A DNA stretch of 64,000 nucleotides from HK1 sp965204915 (GTDB lineage Bacteria > Pseudomonadota > Gammaproteobacteria > HK1). The DNA is taken from the NCBI GenBank assembly GCA_965204915.1, contig OZ242023.1, positions 3,844,001-3,908,000 on the forward strand, read 5' to 3'. A model generated the notes under the pieces. That model saw nothing but the letters and a program-made list of their open reading frames with translations. It had not been told where the DNA came from and made no database searches. A program made the position numbers and the translations under genes. This document shows, one piece after another, positions 53,308 to 62,076 of this stretch (within the stretch, counting starts at the first letter, position 1; each line of letters begins with the position of its first letter).

Positions 53308-54990
53308 TCAGGCGAAGCGCTTGAGGCGCTCTCCAAGCAGGCCTTCGAGGGGCTGGGTATACGGCACACCGGGGGACATCGGCTCGGCAGGGTCCAGATG
53401 GCAATCGAAGAGCGCGAGACCGCTCCGGCCGAGTCGTTCGGACAGCATCGCAAGATCCTCCCTCCCGCGCACCGAATAGCTCCGCATCCCCATCGACCTG
53501 GCGATCCCGGCGCAATCCACGTGCCCGCCGAAGTCGCTGATGACGCCATCGGACACGCCCATCCGGTGCTCGAAGTCGCGGGTGGAGCCGAGACCGCCGT
53601 TGTTGAACACGACGATCTTGAGGTTGTCGCATTGTTCCTGGACCGCCGTGCGCAGCTCGGCGAGGGACATGAGCAGGCATCCGTCCCCGCAGACGGCGAC
53701 GACCGGTTCATGGGGAGCGGCGATGCTCGCCCCGACCGCCGCGGGCAACCCGAAACCCATCGAGCCGAAATGGCACGACGCGATCGAGCGCCGGGGGAGG
53801 GCGCACGGCGCATGTTTCGTCAACCAGTACTTGTGGGATCCGGAATCCTTGACGACGATCGCGTCGCGGAGCGTTGCCGACATCGCGTCGACGACTTCGC
53901 GGGCGCCGAGGGCTTTCCGCCGGATCACCGGCTTCGGTTCCGACCGCCGCCACGCGGCGAGATCGTCGAAGAATTCACGATGCCGGGCCCGGTGCGGCAG
54001 GCAGGGGGCCAATTCGGCCAGGAACGCATGCACCGACTCGTTCACCGCGACGTCGGCGGATACGCTGTGGCCGAGCACGTCGGGGTCGACGTCGACCTGG
54101 ATCTTCACCGCGCCGGGCGCGAAGCTCGACGGGTCGGCGGTTGCACGTTCGTCCAGGCCCGTGCCGAGCGCCAGGACGAGGTCGGCGTTCTGCACGAGAA
54201 ACGCCGCGTCGCTGCTGCCGATGTGGCGAAGGAACCCGCCATATCTGGGATCGGAGGATGCGATCACCCCGGTGCCGCCCATCGTGTGGACGGCCGGCAG
54301 ATCGAACGTCTCGATGAACTCCCGAACCTGCAGGTAGTCGTGCCGTGCGCCGCGCCCGACGATGACGACCGGCCGGCGGGCCTTGCGCAGGTATCTCGCC
54401 GTCCGTTGCACGCCGTACCGGCTCTGCGCATCGGCCAGTGTCGTGATCCGGCCGGGAATCTCTACCGCCTCGGCCGCGGCATCGAGTTCGCTGCTCAACA
54501 TCGTATAGGGCATGTCGAGGAGAACGGGGCCGCGGGGCTCGGTCCACCCGGTGCGTATGAGGGTGGAAAGCGCTTCCGGAACGTGCTCGGGCCTGTCGAC
54601 GTAGCGGGCGTCCTTCACGGCTCCTGCCGCCATGAAGGCCGGCGCGGGATCGAACTCCTGAAAGCTGTTCCGGCCACGGAAGACCTGGGCGACGTTGCCC
54701 GTGATCGCCAGCAGCGGCACGCCGTCCCGGTGGGCCGACGCGAGGGACGTCAACAGGTTCGTGGCCGCGGGTCCCTTGGAAACGCACACCACGGCCAGCG
54801 CGCCGGAGGAATCCGTATAGCCCGCGGCCGCGAATGCCGCGCCCCGTTCGTCCGCGGTCTGGACGTAACGGATGCCGCCCGATCTGCACGCCTGGAGCAG
54901 CCGCAGGTTGGATTGGCCCGGATAGCCGAACATGACCCGAACGCCCGTCGCACTGAGCGTCCGGGCAATGTACTCCGCCACGCTTTGCAT
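53308..54990 (-). CDS. thiamine-diphosphate-dependent enzyme (acetolactate synthase-like)
   Basis: A 560-residue three-domain ThDP enzyme. The N-terminal pyrimidine-binding domain has the activating Glu in QTADERGAAFAAAGY. The central domain has RPVVIVGRGARHDYLQV. The C-terminal domain has the metal/ThDP motif CGDGCLLMSLAELRTAVQEQ with NLKIVVFNNGG. It resembles the large acetolactate synthase, but no regulatory subunit or ilv genes are near; a catabolic carboligase or decarboxylase role is as likely. A 130-bp piece is duplicated 2.36 kb away upstream of the AKR gene. Confidence 0.8.
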   Translation of the reverse strand: MQSVAEYIARTLSATGVRVMFGYPGQSNLRLLQACRSGGIRYVQTADERGAAFAAAGYTDSSGALAVVCVSKGPAATNLLTSLASAHRDGVPLLAITGNVAQVFRGRNSFQEFDPAPAFMAAGAVKDARYVDRPEHVPEALSTLIRTGWTEPRGPVLLDMPYTMLSSELDAAAEAVEIPGRITTLADAQSRYGVQRTARYLRKARRPVVIVGRGARHDYLQVREFIETFDLPAVHTMGGTGVIASSDPRYGGFLRHIGSSDAAFLVQNADLVLALGTGLDERATADPSSFAPGAVKIQVDVDPDVLGHSVSADVAVNESVHAFLAELAPCLPHRARHREFFDDLAAWRRSEPKPVIRRKALGAREVVDAMSATLRDAIVVKDSGSHKYWLTKHAPCALPRRSIASCHFGSMGFGLPAAVGASIAAPHEPVVAVCGDGCLLMSLAELRTAVQEQCDNLKIVVFNNGGLGSTRDFEHRMGVSDGVISDFGGHVDCAGIARSMGMRSYSVRGREDLAMLSERLGRSGLALFDCHLDPAEPMSPGVPYTQPLEGLLGERLKRFA

Positions 54991-55039
54991 TATCGATCGA
55001 GTCCCGGTTCCGTCCAGGTGCGTCCATCCGCGGAGGCGC

Positions 55040-55459
55040 TCATTCGGGGGATCGCTGGATCAGCGTAAGACGGTTGCATCCGTCGCGCCGCTCATAAGCG
55101 ACCTCATCCATGAGGGATTTCACGAAGTGTACACCCAATCCCCCGATCCGGCGTTCCTCCACACCGGCGTCGAGATCCGGCTCGGAGACCTCGGAGAGCG
55201 GGTCGAACGCGATCCCGTCGTCCTCCAGGACCACCGTCAGCGATCCCTCCTCCTCGGTCAGGGTGATGTGGATCTCATGCTCCTCGTCGTCCCGGTAGCC
55301 GTAGCTGATGATGTTGGTGACCAGTTCGTCGAGCGAAAGGTTGAGGTTCATGATCCACTTCATCGACCAGCCATGGGACTCGCCGTATGCTTCGATCTCT
55401 TCGGCACTCCGGGCAATCTCCGAGAGGTCGTTCTTCAGGGTCAGGGTGAGGGCGGGCAT
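55040..55459 (-). CDS. RsbW-like ATP-binding kinase/anti-sigma factor
   Basis: A 139-residue GHKL-fold protein (HATPase_c_2). The N box is LSLDELVTNIISYGY, the G1 box VVLEDDGIAFDP and the G2 box RIGGLGVHFVKSLMDE. Proteins of this type phosphorylate STAS-domain antagonists and/or sequester sigma factors. It is the last gene of the five-gene operon, beside a SpoIIE phosphatase, which normally reverses such phosphorylation. No STAS partner is found in the window. Confidence 0.82.
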   Translation of the reverse strand: MPALTLTLKNDLSEIARSAEEIEAYGESHGWSMKWIMNLNLSLDELVTNIISYGYRDDEEHEIHITLTEEEGSLTVVLEDDGIAFDPLSEVSEPDLDAGVEERRIGGLGVHFVKSLMDEVAYERRDGCNRLTLIQRSPE

Positions 55460-55626
55460 GGGCTACGGCCCCCGAAGCGGTCCCGGAAGGACGGCGGCCG
55501 CAGTGGCGGCGCGAGGCACGGCGTGCTGTTCCACCATCGCCCGATCGATCCCGGAGGGAATGCGGGGCTGCCGCGCTCCCGGCATTGCGCTGCGCCCGCG
55601 GAACCCGGCCAGTGCCCTGAACCCGA

Positions 55627-57810
55627 TCAATCCGCACCGCCCCCGCCGCCACCGCCGGATCGGGTGGAGTCCACGAGGGCTGCCCCTTCCTGCACCGGGC
55701 CCTTGAAGCGGAAGACCACACAGGTGATGTCGTCGAACTGCGGCGCGTTGCCGGCGAACGCCTCGACGCTTGCAACGATGTCCGACACGTCCTGCTCGGG
55801 CGTCTGCTGCCGGGGAAAGCCGCGGGCGACTTCGAGCAGGCGATCGTCGCCGTATGCCTCGGAGTGGGCGTCGAACGCCTCGGTCACGCCGTCGGAGAAC
55901 AGGATCATCCGCGCTCCGGGCTCCAGGACCACATGGGTGTCTTCGTAGTCGAGACCGTCGAACATGCCGAGCGCGATGCCGCCGGTCGTCTCCAGTGGGC
56001 GTGGGCCCCGGCCGTCGACGAGGATCGGGGGGTTGTGGCCGCCGTTGGCGTAGGTGAAGTGCCCGGTATGCTCGTCCAGCACGCCGTAGAAGACGGTCAC
56101 GAACAACTGTTCGGCGTTGTTCTGCTCCAGCAGATCGTTGACGCTCGCGAGCACCCGGCCCGGAGCGCCCATGTGCTGCGCGGCGGCCCGCATCAGGGTA
56201 CGGGCCATGACCATGAACAGGGCGGCGGGCACGCCCTTGCCGGAGACGTCGGCGACGATGATCCCGATCCGGTGCCGGTCGATACGGAAGAAATCGTAGA
56301 AGTCGCCGCCGACCTCCTTCGCCGGCTTCATGATGCCGTTCATCTCCAGGACCCTGGACGGCGGCATGGCGGCCGGCAGGAGGGAGAGCTGTACGCGGGC
56401 CGCGATGTCCAGCTCCTTCTGCAGCGCGATGAAGGCGTTCTTGGCGGCCAGCGCTTCGCGCAGGCGGTAGTTCTGGTCCTGTACCCGATCGGACATCTTC
56501 TGGAACGCCAGCGCGGTCATGGCGAGGCTGTCCGATTCCCGGTTGAGGGCGGTCGAGGCGCTGTCGGTGGCGTCGGCGATCGATATGACCTGGCCCTCGC
56601 GGCCCGGCGTGTCGCGAACCAGGCGCTCCAGCTCTTCCAGCTCCTCCAGCACCGCTTTGCGCTCTTCTTCGTCGAAGGTGTCGGCGAGCTGCGTCATCTC
56701 CCGCCGGATGAAGCGCTCCTGCCGGCGCCGCTGGCGCTCGCGCGAACGGCGGAAACGATCGAAGGCGACCAGATTGGCCCGGAACACGTTCACCGCGCCG
56801 GCGATCCGGCCGACCTCGTCGCGGGCGCGGGCACCCGTGCCCTCGATCTGGGCCTGGAGATCGCCGCGCGAGAGGGCGTTCAGCACCCCCACCCCCTCGG
56901 TCAGCGGCGCGAAGGTGCGCGACATGTAATAGCTGAGACCGACCAGCACGAAGATCAGGAAGGCGATCGCCCCGCCGGCGGTGAGGTTGCCGACCAGCTC
57001 CTGCCGGGCCGCAAGCACCGTCACGTCCTTGATGCTGATCAGGCGCGCGACCAGGCTGCCGAGGTCGGCGGTCTGCGGGAGCACCACGGCGGAGTACACG
57101 CGGTCGCCGGCCTCGATGGTCTGCTGCGTATCGACGTCGTTGAAGTCGATGGCGTCCTTGACGTCCTCCCACATGGCGCTCTGCGAGCCTGCGAGCAGGC
57201 GCCCGCGGCGGTTGACGATCAGGACCGAGGATCGGGTCGCCTGCTCCATCTCCAGGAGCGCCTTGCCGATGTCCGTGGCATAGACGCCCATGCCGCCGAT
57301 GCCGGCCGCGCCGGGGGGGGCGGGCAGCGGGATGCCCAGGAGGGTGGCGACGTGCCGCTGCTTGTCGTTGCCGATGCCGCGGATGCGGGTGTCCTGCGCG
57401 ATGGCGTCCCGCGCCGCCGACACCGAGACGATCGGGCTCTGGAACACGGCGGAGTACGAAGAGTAGGCGAGCGTTCCGTCGGCGTAGAGCACGTCGAAGC
57501 GGTCGGCGATGCCCTGTTCGCGAAGCTGCCCGGCGATGTCCGCGCCGATCCGCCGGACCGCCTCGTGGTCGCCGGTGTAGACGGCTTGGCGGAATGCCTC
57601 GTTTTCGGCCACGATCCAGGCCTTGTCCTCCATGTGCTGGATCAGGCCGTTGATGGTCTTGCGCCACAGGGTGGATCGGTCGGTGAGCATGGCGCCGGTG
57701 TATTGCGCCCTGATCAGCTCCTCGCGCTTGAGCGAGGCGAACGCGAAACCGACGCATACGACGGCGAAGGCCAGGATGACGAGCAGGCTGATCCGTGTGC
57801 GCAGCAGCAA
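55627..57810 (-). CDS. membrane sensor SpoIIE/PP2C-type phosphatase
   Basis: A 727-residue signalling protein. TM1 (about 7-27), an extracytoplasmic sensor region of about 245 residues, TM2 (about 277-298), HAMP (about 298-352), a charged coiled coil (355-470), then a SpoIIE PP2C domain. Metal-binding phosphatase motifs are KEVGGDFYDFFRID, IVADVSGKGVPAALFM, LFSDGVTEAFD and FDDITCVVF, all intact. It should dephosphorylate a Ser/Thr-phosphorylated partner in response to an external signal. The tail is a Gly run. 25 bp after the binding-protein gene in the same operon. Confidence 0.85.
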   Translation of the reverse strand: MLLRTRISLLVILAFAVVCVGFAFASLKREELIRAQYTGAMLTDRSTLWRKTINGLIQHMEDKAWIVAENEAFRQAVYTGDHEAVRRIGADIAGQLREQGIADRFDVLYADGTLAYSSYSAVFQSPIVSVSAARDAIAQDTRIRGIGNDKQRHVATLLGIPLPAPPGAAGIGGMGVYATDIGKALLEMEQATRSSVLIVNRRGRLLAGSQSAMWEDVKDAIDFNDVDTQQTIEAGDRVYSAVVLPQTADLGSLVARLISIKDVTVLAARQELVGNLTAGGAIAFLIFVLVGLSYYMSRTFAPLTEGVGVLNALSRGDLQAQIEGTGARARDEVGRIAGAVNVFRANLVAFDRFRRSRERQRRRQERFIRREMTQLADTFDEEERKAVLEELEELERLVRDTPGREGQVISIADATDSASTALNRESDSLAMTALAFQKMSDRVQDQNYRLREALAAKNAFIALQKELDIAARVQLSLLPAAMPPSRVLEMNGIMKPAKEVGGDFYDFFRIDRHRIGIIVADVSGKGVPAALFMVMARTLMRAAAQHMGAPGRVLASVNDLLEQNNAEQLFVTVFYGVLDEHTGHFTYANGGHNPPILVDGRGPRPLETTGGIALGMFDGLDYEDTHVVLEPGARMILFSDGVTEAFDAHSEAYGDDRLLEVARGFPRQQTPEQDVSDIVASVEAFAGNAPQFDDITCVVFRFKGPVQEGAALVDSTRSGGGGGGGAD

Positions 57811-57835
57811 GGTCCCGGCTCCCCGTGCCCGTCAC

Positions 57836-58876
57836 CTAGCCGCCGGAGCCGGTCGTCTTGAAATCGGCGATGGCGATCATGTCCATGGGGGGGTACTGGC
57901 CGATCTCGCGCACCACGTCCATGTTGACCCACAGCTTGTAGCGTGCGAGCCGGGCGACCGGCAGGTCCTCGGGCCGGCGCTTCTCCACCAGGATCCGCTC
58001 CGCCTGGAGCGCGGTCAGCTTGCCGAGGGTGTGGTAGTCGGTTACCAGCCCGAACATGGCCCGTGAATTCTTCAAGGGCGCCTGGGTTGCGGAGAAGGTG
58101 GGCAGTCCGGCGGCGATGGCGGCGGCGGTGTAGGCGTCGGCGTTGCGCACGATGAAGGCGTCCGGTCCCATGTAGAGGATCTCGGCGCCTTCCTCCCCGG
58201 CCTGTTGCACGAGGCGGGGGAGTGCGGCCGCATCCGGTTTTCCTTCATCGTTCAAAGGCACCGGCATCTCGATCAGGTTCATGTCCACTTTCGGAGCGGC
58301 TTCCGCCAGCTCGGCGACGTTGATACGCGAATTGCTGGCCTGCTTGTTGTAGATGACGGCCATCGTCCTGAAAGGCCGGTACGCCCGGATGGTGTTGAGA
58401 TGGGCCTCGACGGACGCCAGGAAGGCGACACCGGTGACCGGGCGGCCCGGATTTTCGAAGCTCTGCACGATGTTGGCCGCCTTGGGGTAGGCCACGATGG
58501 TGAACACCCCCGGGATGTCCCGCACGAAGGACTCCGGCGTATCGGTTTCGACCTTGCCGACGATGCTGCTGGTGGTGCCCGTTCCCCACGTGTAGACGAG
58601 GTCGGGACGTACGCGTTTGATCTCCTGCACGATGGGCGGCGCATTGCCGCGGTCGAGATTCAGGTTGCGCACCGTCATCTCGAACGGGATGCCGCGCTGG
58701 GTGAGGTAGTCGCGAAACCCCTCTTCGACCTCGGTCTCGCCACGCCAGACCACGCCGAAAATCCTGTAGGGCGTACCGGCGCCGGAATCGTCCTGGGCCC
58801 GGGCCGGCCCGTGGCCGGCCGACAGGCCGAGGATGGCGCACAGCATCGGGACGGCGAAACGGATCGAGCGTTTCAT
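57836..58876 (-). CDS. ABC-type periplasmic binding protein (TrpX-like)
   Basis: A 346-residue exported protein with a signal peptide (about 1-27, ending GPARAQ). The mature part has the ABC_sub_bind (periplasmic binding fold I) pattern: PDLVYTWGTGTTSSIVGK, PVTGVAFLASVEAHLNTIR, MAVIYNKQASNSRINVAEL and YMGPDAFIVRNADAYTAAAI, ending RLARYKLWVNMDVVREIG. No ABC permease or ATPase accompanies it. Its start overlaps the stop of the HAMP-MFS gene by 4 bases, so it is probably the ligand-sensing partner of the membrane proteins in this operon rather than of an importer. Confidence 0.78.
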   Translation of the reverse strand: MKRSIRFAVPMLCAILGLSAGHGPARAQDDSGAGTPYRIFGVVWRGETEVEEGFRDYLTQRGIPFEMTVRNLNLDRGNAPPIVQEIKRVRPDLVYTWGTGTTSSIVGKVETDTPESFVRDIPGVFTIVAYPKAANIVQSFENPGRPVTGVAFLASVEAHLNTIRAYRPFRTMAVIYNKQASNSRINVAELAEAAPKVDMNLIEMPVPLNDEGKPDAAALPRLVQQAGEEGAEILYMGPDAFIVRNADAYTAAAIAAGLPTFSATQAPLKNSRAMFGLVTDYHTLGKLTALQAERILVEKRRPEDLPVARLARYKLWVNMDVVREIGQYPPMDMIAIADFKTTGSGG

Positions 58877-60972
58877 GCGGCCTCGCTCCTTGGCAGGCGG
58901 GAGGAGTGTCCCGACAGGCTCATCATGAGTGCATACAGGACGATGGACACCAGCACGATCGTCCCGATGCCGACGATGGCCCCCTGGTAGCCGAAGGCGG
59001 CGGCGAACGTGGCGGCGACGATCGGCCCGAGGATCATCCCCGCCCGCTCCACCAGCCGGTAGGTGCTGATGGTCGACGCCTGGCCCAGGCCGCCGTGATG
59101 GTGCACGGCCACCTCCTGGACGATGGCGAGCTGCGAGGTCAGCGACAGCGCGTGGCCGACGCCGAGGGCGAGAATCGCGATCATGACCGCGTTGGACGCC
59201 CCCCCGACGGCGGGCTCGAACAGGGTTGCGAGGCATCCCGCACCGGCCAGCGCGCCGCCCGCCGCAACGACCAGGGCGTGGCGCCCGGAACGATCGGCAA
59301 GGCGGGACGCGAAAGGCAGGCAGATGATGGTCGAGACCCCGTAGACCATGATCATCCAGCCGATGACCGCCGGCCGGGCTCCGAGCTCGCTCAGGTACAG
59401 CGGCACCAGGTAGAACAGGAAACCGGACAGGATGAGCTTGCCCGGGACCGCGGCGAGGACGGTGACGGCGAACAGGCGGCCGTTGGAGACCAGCATCCGC
59501 CACTGCCCGCCGTCGAACATGCCCTGGAGCGCTTTGTCCCGTCTTGCTCCGACGCCTTCCAGCATGTAGTAGACGATCAGCCCCGAGACGACCGCCAGGG
59601 CAGCGGAGGCGAGGAACGTCGCCTCGAAACCGATGCGCCCGGCGAGGATGCCGCCGATGGACGGCCCGCAGATGGTGGCGGCGAACACCCCGCCGACGAA
59701 CACCGACATGCCCTGGGCGCGGCTGCCTTGCTCGGTGTGCTCGGCGACCCAGGCCTGCGCGGCGATGAAGATCAGTCCGTAGCCGACGCCCGAGAGCACG
59801 CGCCAGGCGATGAGGTCGTAGTAGTCCTGGGCCAGGAAGGTGCCGAAGTAGCCGATCGTCGCCGGCACGATCCCCATCAGGAATACCCGCCGCGCCCCGA
59901 AGCGGTCGGCGATCCTGCCGCCGAAGGGGGTCATGACCGCCGCCGCCAGCATGAACAGGGTGATCGGAAGACCGATCAGCAGCTCGTTCGAGATGGTCGA
60001 GTCCGTGGGGCTGAGCCGGGCCACGAAGAGCGGCAGGAAGGAGCGCGGCAGCTCCTCCGCGAACATGAACAGGAACAGCGGAATGCGGATCTGCATGGCG
60101 TTGCGCGGCCGCAGCTCCGTGCTGCCGGTGAAGCGGTAGCGCTCGTCGGCCTCCCTGCCCGCTGCCTGGATCCGCTGTGCGATGCTCCTGTCGATCTGGG
60201 CGTCTTCGATCTCGCGCGCGTCGAAGCGGAAGTCCTCGTAGCGCTGGCACAGGCTGCGCAGGGTGCGGTTGAACATGGTGACGAGATCGCCGATTTCGTC
60301 CCTCGACCGCAGTACGATGCGGTCGGTGAAGATGCCCCGCGCACCGTCCGTCAGCAGCGTTCCGAGACGCTCCAGCGGCCCGAAGACCCGCACGTTCATG
60401 AAGAAAATCAGGAACTCCAGCGTCACCAGCAGGGAGACCACGATGACGGTCATGGCCTCGTAGAAGATCTCGGACAGCCGCCCGCGCACGTATTCGCGGC
60501 TGACTCCCACGTGCAGCACCGCGGCCGCGCGCTCACCGGCGACGATCGGGAAGGCGCCATCGGTGAAGCCCGCGATCTCGGTCAGGGTACCCGCCTCGAC
60601 GTCGGCGCCGGGGAGTCCGTTCCGGACGCTTTCCAGCGCCTCGGGCGAGAGCCCGTGCGCGAACAGCACTTGTGACGAAGCGTCGAGCACGATGAGGTAC
60701 TTGATGTCCGCGTTGGCGACCAGGAGCTTGTCGAGGAACGCGTCCATGCCCACCAATTCGCCGGGCGGGATGCCGAGGTCGTCCACCGCGAACCCGATCT
60801 GATCGGCCACGGCGCGGCCCACCACCTCCGCCTTGTGGACGAGCTGCGGCTCGATCTCCCGCTCGAAACCGTCCACCGCGAACCACGTGACGATGATCTG
60901 CCCGGTCAGCAGCACCACGATCGCGAGCAGCACCAGCCGCGGGAAGACGCCGGTGGTTCCGGTGGTTCTCAT
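58873..60972 (-). CDS. sensor-HAMP-MFS fusion protein
   Basis: A 699-residue protein with unusual architecture. TM1 (about 11-31), an extracytoplasmic sensor-like region (32-170, with IKYLIVLDASSQVLFAHG as in Cache-type domains), TM2 (173-193), HAMP (about 193-246, with RSRDEIGDLVTMFNRTL), a linker, and then a full 12-helix major facilitator from about 291 (MTPFGGRIADRFGARRVFLMG is MFS motif A). It looks like a transporter gated by or reporting to a sensor. The open frame extends upstream to 61080, but MRTTGTTGVF gives a sensible first helix. Fourth-to-fifth gene overlaps suggest one transcript. Confidence 0.75.
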   Translation of the reverse strand: MRTTGTTGVFPRLVLLAIVVLLTGQIIVTWFAVDGFEREIEPQLVHKAEVVGRAVADQIGFAVDDLGIPPGELVGMDAFLDKLLVANADIKYLIVLDASSQVLFAHGLSPEALESVRNGLPGADVEAGTLTEIAGFTDGAFPIVAGERAAAVLHVGVSREYVRGRLSEIFYEAMTVIVVSLLVTLEFLIFFMNVRVFGPLERLGTLLTDGARGIFTDRIVLRSRDEIGDLVTMFNRTLRSLCQRYEDFRFDAREIEDAQIDRSIAQRIQAAGREADERYRFTGSTELRPRNAMQIRIPLFLFMFAEELPRSFLPLFVARLSPTDSTISNELLIGLPITLFMLAAAVMTPFGGRIADRFGARRVFLMGIVPATIGYFGTFLAQDYYDLIAWRVLSGVGYGLIFIAAQAWVAEHTEQGSRAQGMSVFVGGVFAATICGPSIGGILAGRIGFEATFLASAALAVVSGLIVYYMLEGVGARRDKALQGMFDGGQWRMLVSNGRLFAVTVLAAVPGKLILSGFLFYLVPLYLSELGARPAVIGWMIMVYGVSTIICLPFASRLADRSGRHALVVAAGGALAGAGCLATLFEPAVGGASNAVMIAILALGVGHALSLTSQLAIVQEVAVHHHGGLGQASTISTYRLVERAGMILGPIVAATFAAAFGYQGAIVGIGTIVLVSIVLYALMMSLSGHSSRLPRSEAA

Positions 60973-61012
60973 CGGCCGGTGGCGGCAGGCGTCACGATCC
61001 GCGCAGGCGTGG

Positions 61013-61804
61013 TCACACCGCTTCCTCCTCGTCCAGCCGCCGGATCTCCGCGATGGCTTCGTCGATGGTGTGGTGAGCACTCAGCGCAGTGGCGGCGAAG
61101 GCGGCGAACTCGGGGTCCACGGCCCCCCTCTTGCCGAGCGCCTCTCCGTCCCAGCGCCGATTCGCCATGTCTTCCACGGACTCGCGCAGGCTCCGCAGGT
61201 CGTCACGCAGGGGACGCAGCAGGAAAATGGCGCCGAGGATGCTCAAGGGAGCCATGCCCAGCACCACCACTGCGCCGATGGTCAAGAGGCGCGACGCCTG
61301 GGAGATCACGCCGTCGTTGAAGAAGTTCCGGGAGTAGCGAAGCACGACCGAGCCCACGTCCCGCCCGAGGTTGTCGCGCAACGGCACCCCGACCACGCGG
61401 GAGTCACGCTCCTGGTCGGACCACGCCTTCCCGTCGGCGCGGGTGGTGCGCCAAGCGAGTATCCACTCCTCGGCGACGAGGTCTCCGACAAAGCTGGGAT
61501 CCGTGCTGAACAATACGATGCCGGTCTCGTCGAAGACCTCGATGGAAAGGAGCTGCTCGTCGGTCCGGAGGTGCTTCTCCAGCTCCTCGGGTACTCCCTG
61601 GAGCACGGGGAGCGCGAGACCGAGGTCCATCTGCGTCTCGAGCCGCTGGCGGATCTCGTTCAGGACGAATTCGAAGCGGGAACTCAGTACGTCGGCAAGC
61701 GTGCGCTCGAACATGTGAACGCTCAACGCCGTCGTCATGACCACGCCCGACGCGAGTATGAGCGCCAGCGTCAGCGTGATCCGCGTTGCCAGTCCGAAAC
61801 GCAT
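61013..61804 (-). CDS. membrane sensor with HAMP, no output domain
   Basis: A 263-residue protein: TM1 (about 8-28), extracytoplasmic region of about 150 residues with LSIEVFDETGIVLFSTD (Cache-like strand), TM2 (about 178-200) and a HAMP-like region with LRPLRDDLRSLRESVEDMANRRW, then a short tail. There is no kinase, cyclase or methyl-accepting domain. It is the first gene of the operon and resembles the N-terminal half of the next protein, so it may pair with it. Function not known. Confidence 0.7.
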   Translation of the reverse strand: MRFGLATRITLTLALILASGVVMTTALSVHMFERTLADVLSSRFEFVLNEIRQRLETQMDLGLALPVLQGVPEELEKHLRTDEQLLSIEVFDETGIVLFSTDPSFVGDLVAEEWILAWRTTRADGKAWSDQERDSRVVGVPLRDNLGRDVGSVVLRYSRNFFNDGVISQASRLLTIGAVVVLGMAPLSILGAIFLLRPLRDDLRSLRESVEDMANRRWDGEALGKRGAVDPEFAAFAATALSAHHTIDEAIAEIRRLDEEEAV

Positions 61805-61918
61805 GCAGCCTTGTCCGTGGAGCCCGGGGCGGGGATGGATTGTCCGCGGTTCGGCTTCCGGTTTCGGCGCCGCCGGTTCGTTCCCCCCTCGCCGGGCTAT
61901 GACACCATAACAATGAAC

Positions 61919-61946
61919 ACGATATCAAGCCGGCAATTCCCGTCAA
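61919..61946 (-). promoter_or_regulatory. candidate sigma-70 promoter of the signalling operon
   Basis: On the minus strand TTGACG (61946-61941) and TATCGT (61924-61919) are 16 bases apart, matching 5/6 and 4/6 of the -35 and -10 consensus. It lies 115 bases before the first gene of the operon in the AT-richest stretch of this region. Unproven. Confidence 0.4.
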
Positions 61947-62012
61947 CGCACCCCGATCGAGCACCGGCACCGCGGCCGTGAGGCGATCGATCATCGGACC
62001 GGCTTGCCCGAA

Positions 62013-62043
62013 CGGCCGGCGGCTCCGAGGAAGCCGCCGGCCG
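62013..62043. terminator. hairpin downstream of glnA
   Basis: CGGCCGGCGGCT (62013-62024) and AGCCGCCGGCCG (62032-62043) form a perfect 12-bp stem with a 7-nt loop, 33 bases after the glnA stop. There is no T-tract, but the stem is strong enough to end or pause transcription from glnA. Confidence 0.6.
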
Positions 62044-62076
62044 GGTCTCGCCGCGGACCTCGACGGGCTGGCGCCG

